Source of the DNA: Bufo bufo | Lineage: Eukaryota; Chordata; Amphibia; Anura; Bufonidae | NCBI RefSeq assembly: GCF_905171765.1 | Contig: NC_053393.1 | Location: 68,479,371-68,543,370, forward strand | DNA length: 64,000 nt | Reading direction: 5' to 3' | In this document: piece by piece, positions 33,401 to 48,400 of the stretch | Position numbering within the stretch: position 1 is the stretch's first letter | Layout: every line of letters begins with the position of its first letter | The notes under the pieces: model-generated | What the model saw: the letters and a program-made list of their open reading frames with translations, nothing else | Databases searched by the model: none | What the model was told of the DNA's origin: nothing | Made by a program: the position numbers and the translations under genes

Positions 33401-36400
33401 CAGTGCCGTGTTTCCTGAAGGAGCTAAGAGAAGAAAAAAAACAGACCAACCTTTAATGCAATCAATTATTTCCATTACCTATAGTCAATAAAAATTTAGG
33501 CAAGCTCCATTTACACGACCATATGCGTTCTGTGGACCGCAAAAGGCAGATACCGGCTGTGCGCATCCTGTACTGTTCGTGGGCCCGATTGTTTAAAATG
33601 CCTATTTCATGTTCTATCATTTGTAGCACAGCCGTACAGATGCGGACAGCGTACTGTCTGATTTTTTTTTGTGGCCCCACAGAAATATATAAAGCCTCGT
33701 GCAATACGCAAAAAAAATATGTGGATCGGACGCAAACTGAAGTTTGCTTGAGGTCTAAGGAATTAACCCTCCTTTTGCTTCTTCATGGAAACACAATGCA
33801 GTTTTTAAACTGGCCACTAGGTGTCAGCCCTTACGCGGATATAAAGTGCAGCCATAATGTTAGACAAATTGAAGGGTTATGTAAAATCGTTCCCGTAGTA
33901 CAGTTTTAGACGCCGGTCTTAATAAAGCTGTGGATCCGCCGCAGTTATGTAGAGGCACCGGCCTCTACATAAACTACTGCGTATCCACCGCCGTGTCTAA
34001 ATGTAAGACAGCTTTCCTGCTGTCTTACATTTAGACCATTTTATGCGCCTAAAACAGAAAATTGCTTGCAAAGGTGCCCAGCATTTTAAGAGTGGTCCAT
34101 CTATGGCATTCATAGTGTGGTAACTACCCCCTCGCCTCATAAGTTCCCATTTCTGTTACCTCTTCAAATAGAAGAAGCCAAAATCATGCTCGGAGAGGAA
34201 CATCATAGTCCTGATACAGGTGAGGAGTGTACTGTAGCTGCTGTCACTGTTCGCTAACGTTTCCATCAGGCAGTCACAGATGGAAGAAAGATGATCTTTG
34301 CCCGGTAAGGAGTTGCAAAGTTGATCTACTTCCGATGCTGGAGCTTCTCCTGAGCTCGGCAGAACGAGGGCAATGTCCTAAAAAATTATTTAATTTAAAA
34401 AATCAATACAGAAGTAGAAATAATCAGGAGAGGAGTTGGGGTTCTTGAAGAGTAATGGAAATGGTACCTGGTCACAGAGGTACTGCACAATGGAGGCCAC
34501 GTACTCTGCGCACTGCTGGTGGACAACATTGTCTCCTGCAGATTTCATTAACGTCAGTAGCTCCTGGAAAACTTCTGAATATCGCTCGTCGCCTTTCCCT
34601 CCGTTAATAAGGTGTAGAATTGCTACTTTGCAGGCTCGGTGGGCAGCCAAGGAGTCGAGAAGAGCGAGAAGCCGAGCTGTCTGACCCGTGAACTGCTTCT
34701 GCTTGTCCTCGCCGGCACTGAAACAGGTGGCATCACATTCATTTCCCAGACTACAGCGACTGTAATCTTAAAAAGTTACTACAAAAGTTTGCAAATTTCA
34801 AGCAGAAGAACAACGTAAGGTCACGAACTAAAGGTACTTTCACACTTGCGTTTTTCTTTTCCGGAAAAAAAATTGAAAAAAATAAATGCCGGATCCGTTT
34901 TTCCGGATGACACCAGAAAGACAGATCTGGCATTTCAATGCATTTGTAAGAGGGATCAGGATCCTGATCAGTCTTACAAATGCCATCAGTTGGCATACGT
35001 TTTGGCAACGGAACTGCTTAATGGATCACCCTGCCGCAAGTGTGAAAGTAGCCTAAGCCTTCAAGACGCCTACTACCAATGGGGTAATAGCTGACTAATG
35101 GATTCTCTCAATAAGGCTCTGTTTACATTTATTTATTTATTTATTTTTTAATCCAGTCTGGGATATACCCTGAAAAACACTTCTGCTGGCAGCCAAAATA
35201 TAGGCAAACCGTGGTACAAATTGACCAGTGACTCCCACTAGTGGGGTCAATCTGCATAAAAAAAAAGCATAGCAGACTACGCTACAGGGAAAAAATAAAG
35301 GCATGCCAATGCATCCAGGCCCAGCGTCTGGCATACACTGGACACATGGGGCCTATATGGAGATGTTCCTCGTATGATGCTTTCCCCACGCATACACCAA
35401 ATGTGTACTAAAGAATCAAAAACAGACCCCTAAACTCTGGGATATGTGCTCTTATCGTTGTGGGAAAACACTTCTGAATGATGCAGAAAAATGTAGAATT
35501 AAAGGGGTATTCCCATCTTAGACAATGGGGCATATCGCTAGGATATGCCCCCATTGTCCGATAGGTGCGGGTCTTACCGCTGGGACCTGCACCTATATCG
35601 AGAACGAAGCGGGAAGCACTGTGGCTGGAGGACCCCAAATTTCCCGGGGTCCGTCCACCACCAAGAGCTAATCCCCGCCTCTCCCAAAGAAGTGAATGGG
35701 AGCGTGCCGCGCATGTGCGGCCCATGCTCCCATTAATTTCTATGGGGCAGACGGCAATAGCCGAGCCAGGGCTTGGCTATTTTCGGCGGCCCCAGAGAAA
35801 TGAATGGAGGGCGGCTGCGCATGCGCAGTGCGCTCTCCTTCACTTTCGGGCTCAGTTCTCGATATAGGTGCGGGTCCCAGCGCACCTATAAGACAATGAG
35901 GGCATATCCTAGCGATTTGCCCCCATTGTCTGAGATGAGAAAACCCCTTTAAAAGGGGTTTTCCAAGGATCAGAAAAATAAGACTGTTTTCTTCTAAAAA
36001 CAGCACCACACCTGTCAGCAGGTTCTGCATGGTATGGGGAGGAGCAGAAACAACCCATGGACAGGTGAGGGTTTTTTCTGGAAGAAAGCAGCCATATGTA
36101 TAATTCTCTTTATACAAGTAACTGCCTTCCTTGAGCCATAACTTTTATATTTTTCCGTTCACATAGCCGTATGTGGCCTTTTTTTTTTGCAGTTGTACTT
36201 TCTAAAGGCACCATTTAATATTGCATACAATGTAGTGGGCAGCTAGAAAACAAAATTCCAAATGGGGTGGAATTTGGGAAAAAAGAAAAAACTATTCCTT
36301 CACGGTTTTATGGGTTTTATTTTTACAGTGTTTTATATGCGGTAAACTTGACCTGTTCTCTTTATTCTCTGGGTCAGAAAGATTAGAACAACAACAACAA

Positions 36401-39400
36401 CTTAAGGCCTCATGTACACGACCGTATGTATTTTGCGGTCCGCAAAAACGGATCTGCAAAAAATACGGATGACGTCCGTGTGCATTCCGTATTTTGCGGA
36501 AGGGAACAGCTGGCCCCTAATAGAACAGTACTATCCTTGTCCTTAATGCGGACAATAATAGGACAGGTTCTATTTTTTTGCGGAACGGAAATACGGCAAC
36601 GGAATGCACATGGAGTAACTTCCGTTTTTTTGCCGACCCATTGAATGGTTCCGTATGCGGTCTGCAAAAAAAAAAAAAAGGGACACAGAAAGAAAATACA
36701 TTCGTGTGCATGAGGCCTTATATAGTTTTTGTTATGGGAGGTAAAACCTGCCAAAAATTAAAATGAAATTGAAAAACCTAAAATTGTAATTAAAATAAAG
36801 TTTTAACATTTTAATTTCATCTAATGTCTGCAAAATGCATTCCAAAATTAAAAAGAAAATTCAATTTCTCCATTTGTAAGAATGGAGAAATAAATAGCCT
36901 TTTTCATTTTAAATTTCCACTTTGTCAATTAATTCTCCTCTTCCTATAGTGGGTTTTTCATGTCAAAATCATAAATCAAATGAAAACACCATGTAGAAGC
37001 TGAAAATGGTAGATTGAGATTTCAATTTCATCTCTTGCCGGCATTTTCCCTGCCAAAAGTCAAATGAAAAAGAAAGTCCATTTGAATTTTCATTTTAATG
37101 TTGTACCATACCAACATTCAGATTCATTTAAATGAGCAGTAGTGGGCGTGGTGCAGAATGCAAAATGTTGTTTAATTCCTGACTGACCAGACAGTGAATC
37201 TGTTTGTCCACTAGAGGGCACTGTGCTTCTCCACATTTCCAACAGCTAACACAGGATCAAGTTTATCATTCCAATAGATGGCGCTGTGATAGTGAAATCT
37301 TAGTATTGTGCCGAATGCATAGGATAAGATTATGAGTCTCAGTCTAATAGATGGTGCCCTCTTTTTAACCCCTTAGGCCCCTTTCACAAGGGGGGGGGGG
37401 GGGGGGGGGTATTCCGCGCGGGTGCAATGCGCGACATGAACACTGACCCATTCATTTAAATGGGGATGTGTACATGAGCGTTGTTTTTCATGCAGCACTT
37501 GTGCGTTGCGTGAAAATTACAGCAGGTTTCACGCAATGTAGGCCCCATAGAAATGAATTGGGCTGCGTGAAAATAGCATAGCATCCACAAGCAAGTGTGG
37601 ATGCGGTGCGATTTTCACACATTGTTGCTAGGAGATGATGGGGATGAGCAACCCCGGACCCCATTAAAGTCAATTTACTGTATTATTTTCCCTTCTAACA
37701 TTGTTATAAGGGAAAATAATAGCATTCTTAATACAGAATGGTAACTAAAATGTCCATTGAGGGGTTAAAAATATACACTCACCCCATCCACTTGATCGCA
37801 CAGCCTGTATAGTCTTCTCTCTTCTTCCTGCAGGACCTGCGCTGACGTCAGCGCAGGTCCTGCTGAAGATAGAAGGTCCTTCTATCTTCATTCAGCAGGA
37901 CCTGCGCTGACATCATCGCGCTCACCACGTGGTGAGCGCGATGACGTTATCGAAGGTCCTTTTGCAGGTCCTGCAGGAAGAAAAAAGACGACGATACCGG
38001 CTGCGCGATTAAGTGGATGGAGGTGAGTTTTTAACCCCTCAATGGACATTTTAGTAAGCATTCTGTATTAAAAGGGAACCTGTCACCTGGATTTTGGGTA
38101 TAGAGCTGAGGACATGGGCTGCTAGATGGCCGCTAGCACATCCGCAATACCCAGTCCCCATAGCTCTGTGTGCTTTTATTGTGTATAAAAAACGATTTGA
38201 TACATATGCAAATTAACCTGAGATGAGTCAGAGCTTGAAAATATGACTCTTCTCTGATCACACAAGTAAGATATGACTCTTTTATGTTAATTTGCATATG
38301 TATCAAATCGTTTTTTTTTACACAATAAAAGCACACAGAGCTATGGGGACTGGGTATTGCGGATGTGCTAGCGGCGATCTAGCAGCCCATGTCCTCAGAT
38401 CTATACCCAAAATCCTGGTGACAGGTTCCCTTTAAGAAAGCTATTATTTTCCCTTATAACCATGTTATAATGGAAAATAATAAAATCCACAGAACACCTA
38501 ACCCAAACCCGGACTTCAGTGAAGAAGTCAGAGTTCGGGTCTGGGTACGACATTCAGTTTTTTAGCACACACATGAAAAACGCATTGCACTCGCGTAGAA
38601 AAAAACACAACGGAACGGGTTTGCCGCAATGCAACCGCAACGCATCCGGACAAAATCGATGACGCCCGTGTGCAAGGGGCCCTAGTGACCAGCCTGTTTT
38701 GGGCCTTACTGACCAAGCGTTTTTCTTCCTTTTTTCATCGTCGCGTTCCAAGAGCTATAACTTTTTTATTTTTCTGTCTATATAACTTAATGAGGGCTTG
38801 TTTTTTGCGCGACAAGTTGTAGTTTTTAATGGCGCCATTTTGGGGTACACAACTTTCTGATTAACTTTTATTTACTCTTTCTGGGAGGGAGATGGGAAAA
38901 ACAGCAATGCTGCCACTGCGGTTTTACGTTATAAATTCTACAGCGTTCATTTTTTGGTATAAATAACATAATATCTTCATTCTCTGGGTCAGTACGATTA
39001 GTGATACCAAATACATATAGGTTTTTTTTTACGTTTTACTACTTTTTTGCAATAAACCCCCCCCTCCCTTTTTTTTTTTTTAAAGAAAAAAATGTTTTTG
39101 CATTGCCGCTTCCCAAGACCCATAACTTTTTTATTTTTCTTTCTATGGCGTTGAGGGCTTGATTTTTGCGGGACGACTTGTATTTTACATTGGTATCATT
39201 TTAGAGTAAATGGCACTTTTTGATCGCTTGTTATTAGGTTTTTTCGGTGGCAAAAACTGATTCTGGGGCCCACCTTATACATGGAAACATTAGGGTACAT
39301 CATGTGACACTGGAGATGAACGCTGTAGATTTGCAGCACACAAGTATATGGTGGCCGGTCCATAGCGTTTACATGCCAGCAAAGTGGATATGATTTTAAG

Positions 39401-42400
39401 GGGTCTCAGCCACGTTACGAACAAAATTCACTGCACAAATTGGACTGCGGAGCGGATTTTAATTCAGTGGCATGATTCGCTGTGTATTTTACGGCTGCAG
39501 ATTTACAAAACGACGGACCCTCATCTGTTCTTTTGTCAGGACTTCACACACATGAAGACCGCAGCACACAGAACTGTATTGTGCACTGCCATATATCAAT
39601 ATCGTAGGCTGGGGATCAGCAACCTCCTCTGTTCTGAAACTACAACTCCCAGAATCCTCCTTTCACATCTATGGGAGTTACAAGAACAGCTGAGTAAATG
39701 TGCATGCTGGGAGTTGTAGTTTGACAGCAGCTGGAGTGCCGAAGGCAGTGGCATAGGTTCATGGGCCCCGGTGCAAGAGTTCAGCTTGGACCCCCTTACC
39801 TCAGTACCACATCTACTAATCGTTTTATGCCACTATACTGATGTAAAAAAAAGTCACCGATTATGGCGCATGACATGTGTACCATAATTTGCGACTTTTT
39901 AAGCTTCTTGGCACTTTTCTGGAGCAACGTCCACCACGTCCTCACTCAAGTATGGCAGAGCGGATTAACCCCATAGATGCTGCTGGTGATTAGGCACCAC
40001 GGCATCTAGGGGGTTAACAGGGCAGCAGAGTTGATGATATAATCATAATCCTAGTTTAATTCACTCCTCAAAAAGAGGGCATCATCTAGATTCATAATCT
40101 TATCCTATGCATTCAGCACAGTACTAAGATTTCACCGTCACAGCGCCATCTATTGGAATTGTAAACTTGATCCTGTGTTAGCTGTTGGAAATGTGGAGAA
40201 ACACAGCGCCCTCTAGTGGACATCAACCTACCATTTTCAGCTTCTACATGGTGTGTTTTCATTTGATCTATGATTTTTGACATGAAAAACCCACTATAGG
40301 AAGAGGAGAAATTTAAAATGAAAAAGGCTATTTTTTTTCTAACATTTATTTTTGACACTTATGACCCACACTAGAGTTGGAAAATAAAATTCTAATGGAG
40401 AAATTGAATTTTCTTTTTAATTTTGGCATGCATTTTGCAAACACTAGATGAAATTAAAATGTTAAAATGATATTTTAATTATAATTTTAGTTTTTTCAAT
40501 TTCATTTACCTCCCATATTTTGTGTGTTTTAATGCTGAAATAAATTAAAAACTCTGGACAATTTTTTTTTTTCTTTGCATCTGTATATTGTGACCCCTAT
40601 AACTTTTTAATAGTTACATTATTCACAGTTGTGTTAGGGCTCATCCTTTATGGGGCGTTCTGTAGTTTTTACTGATAGCATTTAGGATTTAGGAGTGTGT
40701 ACGACTCACTTCTGGGGGAGGGGGGGGGTGTCTGTTACGGTGTTCACCATATTAGATATTTTTATACATTTTAATAGTTTAATAGTCATTTTGGGATGCA
40801 GCAATGGCTGTGATTTTTTTTTTTACTTTTGGGAAAAGGTGATTAGAATTTTCTGATTTTTTAACTTTTTTTATATCACCCTAGGTGACTATAAGAACCT
40901 ATTATTAGATTGCGTCTCCCTTACATTGCAATTCATTGCAGATCCTCTATGTTCTTATTGAGCCCTGCCACCTGCATAGGAACTACAACTGCAATAGCAT
41001 GGATTTCTTCAGAGAAACTGACCAAGGCAGCTGAGGTGTTAAATGACTGAGATTGGCGTAATCGCCAATTACAGACATTAGCCCCATTGCAGAAAGCCAG
41101 CGGCTATGACACACGCAAGCAGGCACCAACTTTAGCGTCCCGCCTTATGCAGTACATGCATGGCGCTTTTGGGAAGGGGGTTAAAGCTATGCAGTTTGTA
41201 TTAATGTCGAAGAAAGAATTATAGGGCATGCTGGAGTTCAACATGCCTGATCCCTTGTTCTCAAGGGAGATAAACCACTGCTCAAGCTATCTGGCAGTGG
41301 TCAGTTTCCCTATCTCTAGATCACTTGTAAGAGATCGACATACCTCTGCAGGTCTTCCACAATAAGATCCAGGACTGTGCGCATGATTAAGAGGGCGGTA
41401 GGTGAGGCCAGATCACACAGCTGAACACTGACGCGTCTGACCATATGCTGCATAGGTTGACATGAAGTCCCAGAAAAGGACCTGACAATATCCTGCAGGA
41501 GCTTGGAGTGTACATGAAGATGCATGCTCCACAGCTTCCGGGTGTTTAAAGCCACTGCAATGTCCTGTGGATCAATAGCCTGAAAGAAGAGAAAAACCTT
41601 AATCCCCCTAGAACAGCACAAGTGAGGTAGAGAAGAGCTTAGATAATACCGCCAGTCTTCTTACCTGAGTGGTCTGCACTGGTAATGGGAAAGGAAGAAG
41701 CTCAGACAGAATGACAATTCCAGAGAAGAAGCCTTCAGGTGCTTTCAGGACAGAAGAAAGCACTTCTTTAAGCATCAAGGACCAGGTATTGTTGGCCAGA
41801 GTCTCCTCTGAGATAGTCAATTGTTCATTAACTCCTTGTGTAAAAGTCAGTAAGATGTCTATGATATCACTCTGTATTTTCTGCTCCTCTCCATCCAGCC
41901 TTCCAGAAAGAGGTATGGAACATAAGAGCATGTGTAGGGTAACCAGAGTGGACGGGACCCGCATGTCCTTAAACTCAAAGGAGCCACCTCTTAACAGCTC
42001 GGTGAGCATCGTCTTGAGCAACGTCAGGGTGCAGCGAGCCAAAGAGATGGTTATTGCTCTGCACAGAGTGGTTCCCAGGTTGACGTGCAGCCTCCACGGC
42101 TGGATGAGAATGCTGTTCATTTTCTGCAGTATTCGAATGAAGGTATCGAGTCCCTCAGCGGAGAAGAGCTGAATGATCGCGAGATTCCACTTTAAGTCCT
42201 TTTGCTGCCCTGCAATGGGAATATAGATGAAACCAACACACAGTAATTTTAAGTGCACCTGCGCTTGGCAGTTGAAGACATCTGTGTTGTTCCCATCTTC
42301 ATATGTGTCCGCATTGCTGAGAAAAATGAAGTTTAAAGATATGTAAATGAGCCTCTAGGAGCAACAGGGGCGTTATCGTTACACCTAGAGGCTCTTCCCA

Positions 42401-45400
42401 TTCTGCAACTGCCACCCCCTCTGCACTTTGATTGAGAGGACCAGGGATGATGACGTTTTCACTGCCCGGCCCTGTCAATCATCGTGCAGAGGTGTGGCGG
42501 TTGCAGAGAGAGCAGAGCCTCTAGGTGTAATGACAACGCCCCCGTTGCTCCTAGAGGCTCATTTGCATATATTAAAACTTCATTTTTCTCTGCAATGTGG
42601 GCACATATGAACATGGGACCAACACAGATGCCTTCAGCTGCCAAGTGCACATGTAACAGGTCAGCGAGTGTCATAGGTACAAAGCTGCTGACAGATGCCC
42701 TTTAATGCCAAACAGCAGCTAATGAACAAGGCAATCACAGGTGATACAAAGCACCAGCAGAAGGGGCACGTGCAGCTAGACTGAGGCAAGAGGCCATCAT
42801 GCTTGTGTACGTTGCTCACTTGGGGGTTTTCTCCTGCCAGCAGCTCTCATTTTTCAGGGGGCCTTGTGAAAGTGAAATATTGTGTGAAAGTATATAGAAA
42901 ATTCAGGCCTATAAGTGTGGTATGAACAATAATGTAAACCCGGCCTAGTCCTACCACTGCTTCCTAGACAATATGGATATAGAGGGGTGCTATGCTACCA
43001 CAAGGGGCCATGCCCATACCTACCTTCCACTGGAGCAGGTGGACAAGTCACGTGGCAAAGTACCCTGAGCGCCGTCAACAGTCCCACACCTTCAGGAGCC
43101 ATCAAGTTGTCCAGATTCTAAAATGAAGAAATATTAAATCAATGGAACCCAAAAAATGGAAATAAACTTCTGCTTGAGGCTCCAACAAATCCAGATTTAC
43201 TAATCCTGTAGATGGCGGAAGTTTAGCCTGGCCATCTAGACCTGAAGCAGATTTATCACAGGACCTTGGTCTGGATATTTAATCTGACTCCAGAACTGTG
43301 GCGCAATGTTGATACAAAATGCTGCATCTTAGACCCGCTACCTTTCAATAAAGCATTACCTACTTACTACTAAGCCCTAAAAGTGCACAACTCCTGGATG
43401 CGCCAAATTGCGCCACTTTGTAGACACATTTTTGGTGCAGACACATTTGCAAATCTGGACCAGAGTGCGTCTTTCATTCATTCCCAGATAACTAAGCTGC
43501 TACTCCTTGCGGAAGCAAGAAAAATGTCTAATTCAGTATAAAAAAAAACTATTTTTGAGAAACAGCGCTATGGCTGCCTATAGGCAGTGTCTGGTATTAC
43601 AGCTCAGCCTCATGTACTTACTACTCTCATACAACCACTTCAATCCCCGTGCATTGTATACATATTGTCTTACCATGGCTATATGGGAAAACTGCATTAG
43701 GAGAGGCAAATATTCTACGTCTTCTAGGACAGCCGCCTCCATGGTTGCCATGTCCAGCAAAGACACAAGCAAAATGGTTTAAAAATAAAAAGAGGTTTTT
43801 TTTCACCTTTACTTTGCAGAGTTCACCATCAGGTATTTTTACTTTTATACTTTAGATTCATGTCGACATTCAAACTATTTTTTTATTTATTTAACCAAAT
43901 AACATTTTAGTAATTTACAAGCGGACCTGAAGTGCTGCATCAATCCGAGGAATCTACTGCATATCTTCTACAGTTAACCCCATCTGAAGCTTAAGATTTT
44001 CAGTTTTTGCTCCCTGCCTTCCAGGAGCCATAACTTTTTTTTATTTTTCTGTTCATATAATTCAAATATCCTACCCCTTTGACAGGCACCACTGTCCCAA
44101 CAATCAAAGTTACTCACTTCATCTGTCAGAGTAATGTAAAAAGGCTGTGGCATTAATCCTAAGTATGCACTGCATATCTCCTCCATTTAATGCAGTAAGG
44201 CTACTTTCACACGGGTGTTTTGGCTTTCCGTTCAGGGCTCTCACAAGCGGTCCAAAACGGATCAGTTTGGCCCTAATGCATTCTGAATGGATAAGGATCC
44301 GCTCAGAATTCATCAGTTTGCCTCCGTTCAGTCACCATTCCGCTTTGGAGGGGGACACGCTTGCAGAGTTTGTGTGCCCGTCTGACGAAACTGAGGCAAA
44401 CGTCTCGAACGCCATTGAAAGTCAATGGAGGACGGATCCGTTTTCTATTGTGCCAGATTGTGTCATAGAAAACGAATCCGTTCCCATTGACTTACATTGT
44501 ATGCCAGGACGGATCCGTTTTCTATGACACAATCTGGCACAATAGAAAAACTGATCCGTCCTCCATTGACTTTCAATGGTGTTCAAGACGGATCCGTCGT
44601 GGCTATGTTACAGATAATACAGACGGATCCGTTCTGAATGGATGCAGACGTTTGTATTATCTGAACGGATCCGTCTGGGCAGATCCATGACAGATCCGCA
44701 CCAAACGCGAGTGTGAAAGTAGCCTAAGATACAAATTGCCCAAAACATAAAAGCCCCTGACAGATGAAGTGAGTATCATTGTTTGTTGGGACAGGGGTAG
44801 GAGGTTTCTTCATAACACTTGTTTGCAAGAAAAGAATTTAAGAACGAATTAAAGAGTGACAGATTGAAAAAATCCTGCAGACCTATGTGTCTCCATGGCA
44901 ACAAACCCTGCACAGACTCAATCGGCAGTCATGTTGCCATCCAACTGCCCCCTACGTCTTACTAACTCACCGAATATAAGTGTGGTGCAGCTAAAAAGGA
45001 AGTACAATCGCAGGATTACCATGGAAACACAAAAGTCTGCACAGAAACTGTGCACACAAACCAGACAGATGTAGATTTAAAGGCTACATACACCTTTAGG
45101 GGCAATAATATTTTTTTCAATTGGTCTTTGATAAAAGGGTTATCCGATTTCTGAAACGTCTCCCCCAATTGCCGGGCCCCTCACCACAGGTAATATACTT
45201 ACCATCCTCTCGGCACCGCTCCTGGTCCCCGCACCACCGCTGCTGCTTCTCCCTGCACACAGATGAAAACATCCTGTGTCGGAGGGGGGGAGCGAGCAGC
45301 CAATGGCAGGCGGGGACGAGCCTCCCTAGCATCGCGGGGGATGTTTCAGAAACTGGATAACCCCATTAAAAATGTTGAACCCCTGTCTCTGCGCAGCCTT

Positions 45401-48400
45401 GAGACTCTCTAGTAGCAGGAACAGTGTTTCTACTGTTCCGTCAGGCAGCCCAGCTGACGGCTCCTCATCTCTGGCCTTATAAACACTCATTATAGCCTCA
45501 GATCATATCTTACTGATAAGAATGTGGCTTAAATAAGTGTTTATGACCTTTTAGTAATTTAGAGATAAGGTTTGATAGCATGACAAATTGGAATAAGTTA
45601 AAGGGGCTGTCTGTGACCCACAAAAAATAAAATAAAAATGAGAGTGAGAGAGAGCGCACCTGGACGCGCTCTTAAAAAAACTTGCTGCCAAATCCACTGT
45701 TCCAGCGCCATGGCTCTCATCGGCACCAGTTCCAGTCTCTGCCAGAGCAGAAGTGATGTTCTATATCAGGGATCAGCAATCTTCGGCACTCCAGCTGCTG
45801 CAAAACGACAACTCCCAGCATGCTCGGCTGTTCTAACTCCCACAGAAGTGAATGCAGCACTCTTAGTTGCAGTTTCCGAACACCTGGAGTGCTGGAGGTT
45901 GCTGATCCCTGTTCTATATACACTCCCATGATCGATGCCAGCCAATTCATGGCCAAAGCTGTGACAGAGAGAGAGAGGGGTGGGACTGTCAGGAGGTGAC
46001 TGGGGTCAAGGCAAGGCACGTTAATTTATGGGTCATTGTCTACCTGCAGCTAATGAAAGGCTGAAAAGTGTGTGATTGTGTCAGTAGATTTATCCCTGCA
46101 GTGCTATATTTGTGCACATTCAACATGCAAGTTGCCAAAACACGTTGTGTATCCTGGACATACGTGTCACTTACCTGCTTGATATAATCAATCAGACCAG
46201 TGATGCAATTTATCTCAAATCGAATACTTTTCAATGGCTCTAGCCACTTTGCAAGCTCTGAAAGAAAACACACACTTGTGAGCAGGGGCTCGACTTACCA
46301 GAATTATATTATGCAGCTGGAGAAAATTATTCAATTTCAGTCATTGCACTTTCAAGTCCAGTTCTACTGCTACGAAAGGGGCTTTCGGAGGAATGACTGA
46401 CACGGGAAGGTGCACTCTCTTACCTTGTAGCTTGGCATTGTTCTCGTCTCCTTTACACAGCTTCAGCAAAGGTGCAGAGTGCGTTTCTAGCATCTGGACA
46501 TCATTCGAGGTCTGCACTACGAGCAGCACGAGCAGACAGGCGTAATTATAAGCCACTGACTTCTTGGATTTTGTATCCCTGAAAGAAGCAGTCACAAATG
46601 TTCACTGCAGGTATGTTACACGGAAGCGGAGATTAGAGACTGGCTGACAGCTTGAGCTACAGACACAATGGAAACTCCGGAATGAGCATAACCTCCACCA
46701 GCTCCAAGTCAAACTTGTCAGATGATTGGAAGTGGAGATCTATAATGTCCACACATTTCACAACTGCTTTCACGACCATAAGGCCACTTTCATGCGGTCA
46801 GTATTTTGCATCACTATTTGTAAGCCCAAACTAGAAGTGGAACCTACAGATAAAGGGGCACATTTATTAAGATGCCGGCCTCTACATAACATTGGCGCAG
46901 ATTCTAAATGTAAGACAGCTTCCTTGCCGTCTTACATTTAGACCATTTTCTACGCCTAAACCAGGTGATGAACCATAACCATGCCGTCCATCCGCTTCCC
47001 CGCCGTTTTTTTTTTTTGTTTTTTTTAGACCTGGTAGGAGCGGGGAAGAAGTCGCCGACTCTGCCGAAAGATTGCGTGCAACAGAATGTGCGCCAGATAT
47101 ACACCACAAAAGTGGCATATATCTGTTCGTAAATGACCCCCAAAAAGTATAACGGAAAGTTTTCTGCCTCTTCCATGTTTTTAACCCACTCCTGATGTAA
47201 AATACTGACCAAATACTAACCCGGTGAAATTGGTCTACTGGGAAGAATGTGCTCCCCGGTGAAATACTGACGGCCTATCCTCACAGATTAGTGGGGATAC
47301 CACTCCAGACTCACCAGCAAGCCCTTCATCTAGGTCAGTGATGGCTAACCTTGGCACTCCAGCTGTGGAAAAACTACAACTCCCAAGATGCCCCCCTTGC
47401 TTGTCTGCTCTCAGAACTCTATAGAAATAAATGGAGCATGCTGGGAGTCGTAGTTTAACCACAGCTGGAGTGCCAAGGTTAGCCATCACTGATCTAGGTC
47501 ATCATTTATGTTGGTTCTGCACCAAACATACGAGTCTGGCTCTGCTTGGTACTGCAGTTTAGTCCAATTTGCTGAAATAGGACTATGCTGCAGCATCATG
47601 TACAGCCGCCCATACCATGAGCTGTTGCAGTGTGGCACCATGACCACTTCATTATGCCCCAAACAAACGTAGATGTCTACACACCAGAGAGGGCCTTTCA
47701 TTTTATTCACGTGAAGGCTGCAATACAGTAGCTACCCTGAGTACAACTGCGGGGGAGTTAGGGCTCTTTCACACCTGCGTTCTTGTCTTCCGGCATAGAG
47801 TTCCGTCGTCGGGGCTCTATGCCGGAAGAATCCTGATCAGGATTATCCCAATGCATTCTGAATGGAGAGAAATCCGTTCAGGATGCATCAGGATGTCTTC
47901 AGTTCCGGACTGGAACGTTTTTTGGCCGGAGAAAATACTGCAGCATGCCGCGCTTTTTGCTCCGGCCAAAAATCCTGAACACTTGCCGCAAGGCCGGATC
48001 CGGAATTAATGCCCATTGAAAAGCATTAATCCGGATCCAGCCTTAAGCTAAACGTCGTTTCGGCGCATTACCGGATCCGACGTTTAGCTTTTTCTGAATG
48101 GTTACCATGGCTCCCAGGACGCTAAAGTCCTGTTTGCCATGGTAAAGTGTAGTGGGGAGCGGGGGAGCAGTATACTTACCGTCCGTGCGGCTCCCGGGGC
48201 GCTCCAGAATGACGTCAGGGCGCCCCACGCACATGAATGACGTGATCGCATGGATCACGTCATCCATGCACATGGGGCGCCCTGACCTCATTCTGAAGCG
48301 CCCCGGGAGCCGCACAGACGGTAAGTATACCGCTCCCCACTACTACTACGGCAACCAGGACTTTAATAGCGTCCTGGCTGCCATAGTAACACTGAACGCA

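Larger units (their letters stand above)
37369..38686. mobile_element. Palindromic element nested in the large inverted repeat
   Basis: The ends TAGGCCCCTTTCACAAG and GTGTGCAAGGGGCCCTA pair. Inner arms include TCCATTGAGGGGTTAAAAA (37753-37771) and its complement TTTTTAACCCCTCAATGGA at 38029-38047. It contains a 20-G run, a set of perfect palindromes (37831-37939) and a TTAA MITE. Confidence 0.65.
36731..40518. mobile_element. Large inverted-repeat element with nested insertions
   Basis: The left arm (36731-37330) and right arm (40068-40518) are inverted copies. Matching phrases include GGAGGTAAA/TTTACCTCC at the tips, AATGAAATTAAAATGTTAAAA-like AT blocks, TCATGTCAAAA with ATAGTGGGTTTTTCATG, and the CCACTAGAGGGC and CAATAGATGGCGCTGTGA blocks. 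The middle (38690-39300) is AT-rich with two direct repeats of ATAACTTTTTTATTTTTCT. No transposase was found. Confidence 0.65.
34718..41343 (-). other. VIRMA intron 14, 6.6 kb, transposon-rich
   Basis: This is the largest intron. It contains a TWA MITE (34833-35053), a TTAA MITE (35503-35948), a TTA-flanked MITE (36407-36717) and a large inverted-repeat element (36731-40518) with two further nested elements. No gene in it was recognised. Confidence 0.7.
43118..46174 (-). other. VIRMA intron 11
   Basis: It contains a TWA MITE (44199-44724) and hairpin-repeat copy 5 (45757-45922). The remainder is AT-rich sequence without recognised genes. Confidence 0.6.
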
